DNA of 64,000 nucleotides from JBDSLU01 sp963844435 (lineage in GTDB: Bacteria > Acidobacteriota > Vicinamibacteria > Vicinamibacterales > Vicinamibacteraceae): assembly GCA_963844435.1 (NCBI GenBank), contig CAWJOG010000001.1, positions 62,001 through 126,000 of the forward strand, given 5' to 3'. The notes beneath the pieces were generated by a model. The model was not told where the DNA came from. It did no database searches and saw only the letters and a program-made list of their open reading frames with translations. Numbering within the stretch: position 1 is the first letter of the stretch; every line of letters starts with the position of its first letter. Made by a program: the position numbers and the translations under genes. This document shows positions 57,367 through 64,000 of this stretch, piece by piece.

Positions 57367-59558
57367 ATGAATCAGCAAGGGCTCAGGGGGGCCGCCGGAC
57401 ACGGCCGGACGGCGCTCGTCACGGGCGTTGCGGCGCTCGTCACGGCCACGGGGACACTCGTCGCCGGCCTGCCCGGCCAGGCGCGGTGCCGGCCACCGTC
57501 GCCGCGACCGTCGATTGGGCCGCGCACGGCGCCAACGCCGCCCACACGCAGTCCTCCCCGCTCGATCAGATCACGCCGAAGAACGTCGCCGGCCTGAAGG
57601 TGGCGTGGACGTACAACACCGGCGACGCGCGGCCGGGCCGCTCGCAGATCCAGTGCAACCCGATCGTGGTCCGCGGCGTGCTCTACGCCACGTCGCCGCA
57701 GCTCAAGGTGTTCGCGCTCGACGCCGCCACCGGCCAGCCGAAGTGGGTGTTCGATCCCTTCACCGCGGGCGCCGACCAGAGTGGCCTCGGCGTCAACCGC
57801 GGCGTTGTCTACTGGGAAGGCGAAGGCGGCCGCGACGCGCGCATCCTGGTCGGCGCCGGCTACACCCTGTTCGCGCTCGACGCGGCAACCGGCCGGCCGA
57901 TCGAGAGCTTCGGCACCAAGGGCGGCGTCGATTTGCGAGCCGGCCTCGGCGACCGGGCGAAGTCGCTTTACGTCGTCGCCAACACCCCGGGCGCGATCTA
58001 CAAGGACCTGCTGATCCAGGGCACGCGCGTCGGCGAAGGGCCCGGCCCCTCGGCGCCGGGGTACGTGCGCGCCTACAACGTCCGTACAGGCGCGATCGCC
58101 TGGACGTTCCACACCATCCCGCAGCCGGGCGAGCCGGGCCACGAGACCTGGCCGGCCGATGCCTGGAAACGCGTCGGTGGCGCCAATTCGTGGAGCGGCG
58201 TCACCGTTGACGTCGAACGCGGCCTGGTCTTCCTGCCGACCGGATCGGCGGCGTTCGACTTCTGGGGCGGCAACCGCAAGGGCGACAACCTCTACGCGAA
58301 CAGCCTGCTGGTGCTGAAGGCCGACACCGGCGCCTACGTCTGGCACTACCAGTTCGTCCGCCACGACGTCTGGGATCGCGATCTGCCGCAGGCGCCCGTG
58401 CTGGTGACCGTGCGGCGCGACGGCCGCGCGATCCCGGCAGTGGCGCAGGCGACCAAGACCGGTCACGTCTACGTGTTCGATCGCGTGACCGGCGCGCCGC
58501 TCTTCCCGATGGAGGAGCAGGCGGCGCCGCCATCCGATCTCGAGGGCGAGGTCACGGCGGCGACGCAGCCGGTGCCGAAGGCGCCGCCGCCGTTCTCGCG
58601 GCAGCTGTTCTCGGAAGACCAGATCACCGACCTGTCGCCCGAGGCGACGGCCAGCGTGCGCGAGCGCTGGCTCGCCGCGAAGCGCGGCAGCACGTGGGCG
58701 CCGCCGAGCACGCAGGGCACGATCATCTACCCCGGCTTCGACGGCGGCGCCGAGTGGGGCGGATCCGCCTACGACGAGCGCTCCGGCCTGTTCTACGTGA
58801 ACGCCAACGAGATGCCGTGGATCCTGCGGCTCGTGAAGCTGGGCAAGCCGGGCGAAGGCGGCGAGCCGGCCGGGCGCCGCACCTACCAGGCGTTCTGCGG
58901 CACCTGCCATGGCGAGAACCGGCAGGGCGATCCGCTGCGGGCCATGCCGTCGCTCGACAACGTCGAGAGCCGGCTGTCGCGGTCGGCGGTCGCGACGATC
59001 ATCGAGAACGGCCGTGGCCAGATGCCGTCGTTCACGGTCATCCCGGCCGAGGATCGCGAGGCGCTGATCGCCTACCTGTTCCGCGACGTGCAGACGCGGC
59101 GCCCGACGCGGACGCAGGACGATCCGACCGACGACATCGTCTACGCGCACACCGGCTACAACCGCTTCCTCGATCCGCAGGGCTACCCGGCCGTGAAACC
59201 GCCGTGGGGCACGCTCAACGCGATCGATCTGAACAAGGGCACGATCGCCTGGCGCGTGACGCTCGGTGAGTTCCCCGAGCTGACGAAGCAGGGCGTCAAG
59301 CCGACCGGGACTGAGAACTACGGCGGCCCGGCGGTGACGGCGGGCGGACTGGTCTTCATCGGCGCGACGAAGGACGAAAAGATCCGCGCCTTCGATGCGG
59401 CCACCGGGAAGACGCTGTGGGAGGCGCCGTTGCCCGCCGCGGCGCACGCCACGCCGGCCGTCTACGCCGTCAACGGCAAGCAGTACGTGGCGATTGCCGC
59501 CGGCGGCGGCAAGGGCACGAAGTCCGGCGACGCCTACGTGGCGTTCGCGCTGCCGTAG
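57367..59558 (+). CDS. Quinohaemoprotein PQQ dehydrogenase with inserted cytochrome c site
   Basis: About 730 residues. A signal segment (TALVTGVAALVTATGTLVAG) is followed by PQQ propeller repeats: LDQITPKNVAGLKVAWTYNT, LDAATGQPKWVFDP, VRHDVWDRDLPQAPVLVTV and FDAATGKTLWEAPLP. In the middle, between blades, is a complete c-type haem site (YQAFCGTCHGENRQGDPL) with a later Met (NGRGQMPSF). The haem would pass electrons from PQQ to an external acceptor, perhaps one of the nearby cupredoxins. A deleted C near 57485 breaks the frame close to the signal peptide. The 3' end overlaps the convergent RluD-like gene by 25 bases. Confidence 0.88.
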
Positions 59559-60601
59559 CGTCCTGCCGCAGCCACGCGAGGCGGCGCCGGGGCGGACAGC
59601 GCGCTGGCGTCCGCAAGGCTGCCGGCGACACCGGCCGCGTCGACAAGCGCCTGCACATCCGCCGGCAGCGGCGCCGTGATCGCCAGCGGCGCGCCGGTCA
59701 CCGGATGCGCGCACGTCAGGCGCCAGGCGTGCAGCGCCTGCCGCGGGAACGTCGCGCAGACGTCGCGCAGCCGGGGATCCGCGATCCCCTTCCAGCGCGG
59801 CTCGCCGTAGATCGGATCGCCGACGATCGGCAGCCCGACGCCCGCCAGGTGCACGCGGATCTGGTGCAGCCGCCCCGTGATCAGCCGACATCGCAGAAAC
59901 GTCAGCTCGGGGCTCGGCCCCGGGCTCAGCCCAGAGCTGATCCCGCGCCACGTCGCAAGAAGTGCGATCTCGGTGGACGCCGGGAGGCCCTCGTGGCGGC
60001 TCGTCGTCATCCGCCGCGTCGCCGGATCCCGGCGGATGCGCAGATCGATGCGATCGCGCGGCGCCCGCGGCGTACCGTAGACGACCGCGAGGTAGTCCTT
60101 GTGGACGGCGCGTCGCGCCATCGCGCGCGCCAGCGTCGCGTGGACCGCCGGCGACTTCGCGACCAGCACGATCCCCGACGTCTCGCGATCGAGGCGATGG
60201 ACCAGGTGGACGCGGCCGCCGCCCCCCGGGTGTGCCAGATGCGCGAGCAGCGCGTTCATCAGCGTGCCGGACGGATGCCGGCGCGTCGGGTGCATGACCA
60301 GGCCGGCCGGCTTGTCGATGGCGAGGAGCGCGTCGTCCTCGTAGATCACCGTGAGCGGCCTGGCTTCGGCGAGGTGTTGCCGCGGCGGCGGCTCGGGCAG
60401 ATCCAGCGCGATCGCCTGCCCGGGACGGAGGCGCTGCGCCGCGCGCGTCGCCGGCACGCCGTCGACCTCGACCCGGCCCTCGCGGATCCACGCGGCGAGG
60501 CGCGTGCGCGACAGCCCGGCCCCATCGGGCAGCCGCGCCACGAGCAACCGATCCAGCCGCAGCCGGGCATCGCCGCGATCGACTTCGAGCACCCGTCGCA
60601 T
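59534..60601 (-). CDS. RluD-family pseudouridine synthase
   Basis: 355 residues, intact. An S4 RNA-binding domain (about 12-65, RLDRLLVARLPDGAGLSRTR) precedes the catalytic domain. Its motif HRLDRETSGIVLVAKSPAVH holds the catalytic Asp, followed by KDYLAVVYG, the binding loop RLITGRLHQIRVHLAGVG and PIVGDPIYG. It makes pseudouridine in rRNA or tRNA; which position cannot be told. The last 8 codons overlap the 3' end of the PQQ gene on the other strand. Confidence 0.92.
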   Translation of the reverse strand: MRRVLEVDRGDARLRLDRLLVARLPDGAGLSRTRLAAWIREGRVEVDGVPATRAAQRLRPGQAIALDLPEPPPRQHLAEARPLTVIYEDDALLAIDKPAGLVMHPTRRHPSGTLMNALLAHLAHPGGGGRVHLVHRLDRETSGIVLVAKSPAVHATLARAMARRAVHKDYLAVVYGTPRAPRDRIDLRIRRDPATRRMTTSRHEGLPASTEIALLATWRGISSGLSPGPSPELTFLRCRLITGRLHQIRVHLAGVGLPIVGDPIYGEPRWKGIADPRLRDVCATFPRQALHAWRLTCAHPVTGAPLAITAPLPADVQALVDAAGVAGSLADASALSAPAPPRVAAAGRYGSANAT

Positions 60602-60707
60602 GTGTGTGTCCGCGCCCGGCCATGGGGCCGCGAAACGCGCGGCCCGGACGCGGGTGTTCAGGATACAGTGGACATCCGCGCCGTGGGTTTGGCGCGCCGG
60701 AGGGGCC

Positions 60708-63700
60708 ATGATCACCGCCGACCCGCAACGCCGGGTCTCGACGCTTGCCCGCATCCTCGATCACGTCGGGCGCACCGCGCCTGACGCCGATCGCGACCTG
60801 CTCCTGGCCCTTGCGCCCGTCGTCTACGGCGACATGCCGGACCCCCTGGCGCTGCGGCTCTCCCCCGAGATGATTTCGGCGCGGCTGGCCGGCATCTTCC
60901 GCTTCGTCGCGCGCACGATGCCGCCGGCGGTCCAGCTGTACAAGGGCCTGCCGGGGCTGCACGTCACCGTCCGCAACCCCGACGATGCCGAAGCGCGCGC
61001 CGAAGGGTCGACGCACGAAGTGACGATCGTCGAGACCCACTCGCCCGACGCGCCGTTCGTCTTCGAGAGCCTCAAGAACTACTTCCAGAAGGAAGGCCTC
61101 CGCGTCTTCTCGTCGATCCATCCGATCTTCAGCGTCCGCCGCCAGTGGGAGCGCGTGGTCTGGATCGGCGGCCCGCAGGAGGACGGCTCGCGCGAGCTCT
61201 ACTGCCAGTTCCGCATCGAGCGCGTCGAAGCCCGCGACCGCCTGCGCCGCATCGAGCACCAGGTGTTCTCGGTCCTGAAGGCCGTGTTCCTCGGCGTCGA
61301 GGACTTCCCCGCCATGCGCCGCGGCATCGCCGAGCTGGCGCCGCGGCTGCGCGATCGCCGGGGCGGATCGAAGGAGGCCGACGCGGCGCGGTCGTTCATC
61401 GACTGGCTGATGGCCGACAACTACGTGATCCTCGGCGTCGAGCGCTACACCTTCGGGCCCGACGGCCAGCCGCACGCCGATTCCACCACCGCGCTCGGCG
61501 TGTTCAAGGATCCGACGCTGCTGCCCGTCGTCTTCCCCGGCCTGATGGAGGTGCAGCGCACCCATCTGCGTCCGGTCGCGACCGACGAGCGCGTCATCGA
61601 CGTCGACTACTGCCCCAACGCCCAGGCCATCCACCATCTCGAGCCGATCGACGACGTCGTGATCCGCGAGTGGGGCCCCGACGGCAACCTCGAGGCGTCG
61701 ACGCTGCTGCTCGGCCGCCTGGCCAAGGGCGCCCTCACCGCCAAGCCGCAGGATGTCCCGTTGATGCGGGAGAAGCTGGCCTGGCTGCTCGAGCGCTGCG
61801 GCGCCTCGAAGAACTCGCACGCCTACCGCGAGACGCGCGCGCTGTTCAACCACATGCCGCGGCGCGAGCTGCTCTACACCGACGCCACCTCGCTCAAGAC
61901 GCTCGTCGACCGCATGGTCTACATGTCGAGCGACACCGAGATCGTGGTGACGACGCGGACCGGACAGGGCTACGAGACGGTGTCGGTGGCGTTCTCGGAC
62001 CTGCACTACTCGCACCGCGTCGAGGAGGACCTGAAGCGGGCGCTGGGCGAGGCCTTCGGCCCGATCTCGTTCAACACCTGGGCCGACATGGGCGTGATCG
62101 CCCTGCTCGTCTTCTACTTCGACCAGAGCGGGCTCGAGCACCCGATCGACGTCGCCGCAGGTGCACGCCATCGTCGAGCGCGTGATCTCGACGTGGGAGG
62201 ATCGCGTCGCCGTCACCCTCGAGCAGACCTTCGGCCCGGCCGAGGGCCGTCGGCTCTACACGCGCTACATCCGCAGCGAGTCGCGCAGCGGCATGTACCG
62301 CGAATCGACTCGCCCCGAGGACGTGCCGGAGGATCTGCGCCGGCTCGAGACCATCGAGGCCCAGCTCGAGACGCACGTCCGCGTCGACACCGCCGATTCG
62401 GCGACGCTGACGATCTACTCGGCGCGCCCGCTCGGCCTGACGTCCACGCTGCGGACACTCGAGCACCTGGCGCTGCCGGTGCAGGAAGAGCTGTCGATCC
62501 CGCTGACGCTGCCCGATGGCCGCACCATCGCGCTCGAGCGCCTGAAGATCGGGGCCGCGCCGACGATCATCGCGGCGATGGTCGAAGGCGAGGACCGCCT
62601 GTGCGGGGCGCTGCGCGCGCTCCAGGAAGGCCGCGCCACCGACGATCCGCTGAACGGCCTGATCCTGAACGAGGGACTCGACTGGCGCGAGGTCGAGGTG
62701 CTGCGCACGCTGCGCAACCACCTGCTGCAGATCCGGCCGGTGCTGAACGCCGAGACCGTCAACGGCGTGCTGGTGCGCAACTGCGGCGCCGCCGCCGCTA
62801 TCTATCGCGCGTTCGCCGCCCGCTTCGATCCCGCGTTCCAGGGCAAGCGCGAAGCGACCATCGAGCACGCCGACGACGCGTTGCGGAGCGAGATGCACGC
62901 GGTCGCCAGCCTGTTCGACGACGAGATCCTGCGCGGGCTCGAGAACCTGGTGCACGCCTCGCTGCGGACCAACGCCTATCAGCGGCCGGAGCGGCCGGTG
63001 GTGGCGATCAAGGTGGCCAGCGGCAAGGTCGACGGCATGGCCTCGCCGCGGCCGCTGTTCGAGATCTACGTGCACTCGCGCAAGCTGGAGGGCATCCACC
63101 TGCGCGGCGGCATGGTCGCGCGCGGCGGCCTGCGCTGGAGCGATCGCCACGACGACTTCCGCACCGAGATCCTCGGGCTGATGAAGACGCAGCAGCTGAA
63201 GAACGCCATCATCGTCCCGGTCGGGTCGAAGGGCGGCTTCGTGCTGAAGGGCCAGCTGCCGCCGCGGCCGGCGCTGGACACGTATCTGATCGAGCGCTAC
63301 CGCGAGTTCGTGTCCGGCCTCCTCGACGTCACCGACAACCTGGTGCAGGGCGAGGTCGTGCACCCGCCCGACGTGGTCCGCCACGACGACGACGATGCCT
63401 ACCTCGTCGTCGCCGCCGACAAGGGCACGGCGCACCTCTCCGACACGGCCAACTCGGTGTCGGCGCAATACGGCTTCTGGCTGGGCGACGCGTTCGCCTC
63501 GGGCGGCAGCAACGGCTACGACCACAAGCGCGAGGGGATCACGGCGCGCGGCGCCTGGGAGTGCGTCCGCCACCACTTCCGCAACCTCGGCCTCGACGTG
63601 CAGACGCAGCCGTTCACCTGCGCCGGCATCGGCGACATGGCCGGGCGACGTCTTCGGCAACGGCACTGCTGCGCAGCAAGGCGACGCGGCTGGTCGCCGC

Positions 63701-64000
63701 GTTCAACCACCAGCACCTGTTCCTCGACCCGACGCCCGACCCGGAGAAGAGCTTCGCCGAGCGCGCGCGGCTGTTCGCGCTGCCGCGCTCGTCGTGGAAG
63801 GACTACGACCCGGCGGTGATCAGCGAGGGCGGCGGCGTCTTCGAGCGCGCCGCCAAGGAAGTGCCGCTCAGCCCGCAGGCCCGGACGCTGCTCGGCCTCG
63901 ACGACGAGGCGCCGAGCGGCGAGGAGGTGGTGCGCGCGATCCTGTCCGCGCAGGTCGACCTGCTCTACAACGGCGGCATCGGCACCTACGTCAAGGCGTC
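60708..64000 (+). CDS. gdhB: NAD-dependent glutamate dehydrogenase, large type (partial)
   Basis: The 5' part of the very large NAD-GDH (usually about 1,600 residues); about 1,095 residues are here and the gene runs off the window. N-terminal regulatory region: HVTVRNPDDAEARAEGSTHE, VFESLKNYFQKEGLRVFSSI and RIEHQVFSVLKAVFLGVEDF. Catalytic region: GMVARGGLRWSDRHDDFRTE, LGLMKTQQLKNAIIVPVGSK and, at the window end, LLYNGGIGTYVK. It converts glutamate to 2-oxoglutarate in the cytoplasm. Frame changes occur near 62158 (GCC-G-CAG), 63648 and 63665, each equal to one extra base. It is divergent from the RluD-like gene with 106 bases between. Confidence 0.9.
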   Translation, partial: MITADPQRRVSTLARILDHVGRTAPDADRDLLLALAPVVYGDMPDPLALRLSPEMISARLAGIFRFVARTMPPAVQLYKGLPGLHVTVRNPDDAEARAEGSTHEVTIVETHSPDAPFVFESLKNYFQKEGLRVFSSIHPIFSVRRQWERVVWIGGPQEDGSRELYCQFRIERVEARDRLRRIEHQVFSVLKAVFLGVEDFPAMRRGIAELAPRLRDRRGGSKEADAARSFIDWLMADNYVILGVERYTFGPDGQPHADSTTALGVFKDPTLLPVVFPGLMEVQRTHLRPVATDERVIDVDYCPNAQAIHHLEPIDDVVIREWGPDGNLEASTLLLGRLAKGALTAKPQDVPLMREKLAWLLERCGASKNSHAYRETRALFNHMPRRELLYTDATSLKTLVDRMVYMSSDTEIVVTTRTGQGYETVSVAFSDLHYSHRVEEDLKRALGEAFGPISFNTWADMGVIALLVFYFDQSGLEHPIDVAAGARHRRARDLDVGGSRRRHPRADLRPGRGPSALHALHPQRVAQRHVPRIDSPRGRAGGSAPARDHRGPARDARPRRHRRFGDADDLLGAPARPDVHAADTRAPGAAGAGRAVDPADAARWPHHRARAPEDRGRADDHRGDGRRRGPPVRGAARAPGRPRHRRSAERPDPERGTRLARGRGAAHAAQPPAADPAGAERRDRQRRAGAQLRRRRRYLSRVRRPLRSRVPGQARSDHRARRRRVAERDARGRQPVRRRDPARAREPGARLAADQRLSAAGAAGGGDQGGQRQGRRHGLAAAAVRDLRALAQAGGHPPARRHGRARRPALERSPRRLPHRDPRADEDAAAEERHHRPGRVEGRLRAEGPAAAAAGAGHVSDRALPRVRVRPPRRHRQPGAGRGRAPARRGPPRRRRCLPRRRRRQGHGAPLRHGQLGVGAIRLLAGRRVRLGRQQRLRPQARGDHGARRLGVRPPPLPQPRPRRADAAVHLRRHRRHGRATSSATALLRSKATRLVAAFNHQHLFLDPTPDPEKSFAERARLFALPRSSWKDYDPAVISEGGGVFERAAKEVPLSPQARTLLGLDDEAPSGEEVVRAILSAQVDLLYNGGIGTYVKA

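Noticed and set aside
57372..62216. A 1,614-codon open frame on the minus strand
   Set aside because: It is the antisense of the PQQ enzyme, part of the RluD gene region and the NAD-GDH gene. The sequence is Arg/His/Val-rich with no family motifs; high G+C removes stop codons.

Overview
The window is about 70% G+C by eye and reads as an Acidobacteriota chromosome, most likely of the Vicinamibacteria type. The markers are a PadR regulator coupled to an 882-residue duplicated orphan permease (ADOP), a tandem pair of VWFA-related acidobacterial domain proteins, a TonB-dependent receptor with a carboxypeptidase-regulatory N-terminus, many small secreted cupredoxins and PQQ enzymes. I see no rRNA, tRNA, CRISPR array, insertion sequence or prophage. 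Genes are dense and often coupled by ATGA or TGATG overlaps.

Layout. 0.25-4.9 kb: ankyrin protein, PadR, ADOP permease. 4.9-7.4 kb: BON-LysM protein and a secreted glycoside-hydrolase-like protein. 7.4-9.4 kb: structured repeats, then small secreted proteins (lipocalin-sized protein, cupredoxin, DUF4142). 9.4-13.9 kb: two glycosyltransferases and a PQQ enzyme. 14.1-16.1 kb: hybrid histidine kinase. 16.1-21.0 kb (minus strand): porin, CuA cupredoxin, di-haem oxidoreductase and TonB receptor in one coupled unit. 21.5-25.0 kb: large SusC-like TonB receptor. 26.1-32.0 kb (minus): six-gene corrinoid methyltransfer operon with a promoter and tandem operator I can point to. 32.4-34.9 kb: cupredoxin lipoprotein, glycosyltransferase-like protein, Gfo/Idh/MocA oxidoreductase. 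34.9-36.4 kb: ECF sigma/anti-sigma pair divergent from a membrane protein, with two matching ECF-type promoters back to back. 36.4-38.3 kb: antiporter and DUF420. 38.5-42.8 kb: the VWFA pair. 42.9-44.8 kb (minus): CarF/TMEM189-type lipid desaturase plus a sterol-desaturase-family hydroxylase. 45-49 kb: PEGA, cupin, zinc finger, PhyH, SDR and flavoprotein genes. 49.3-51.5 kb: YdjI/YdjG-like membrane-stress pair without PspA. 51.7-60.6 kb: second BON-LysM protein, isomerase, MscL, GntR regulator with a LOG-like protein, M28 peptidase, quinohaemoprotein, RluD-like enzyme. 60.7 kb to the end: 5' part of a large NAD-glutamate dehydrogenase.

Data quality matters here. Many genes are broken by single-base frame changes, nearly all of them equivalent to one inserted base, and they cluster at 14.1-16.1 and 18.2-20.9 kb. 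The encoded families read cleanly across the breaks, so I annotate whole genes and treat the breaks as probable sequence errors rather than decay. This also explains why neighbouring genes sometimes appear fused in one open frame.

The most interesting items are the corrinoid operon and its operators, the CuA/di-haem/porin/TonB unit, the plasmalogen-type desaturase pair, the divergent ECF promoters, and a three-copy structured repeat that sits only between convergent gene ends.
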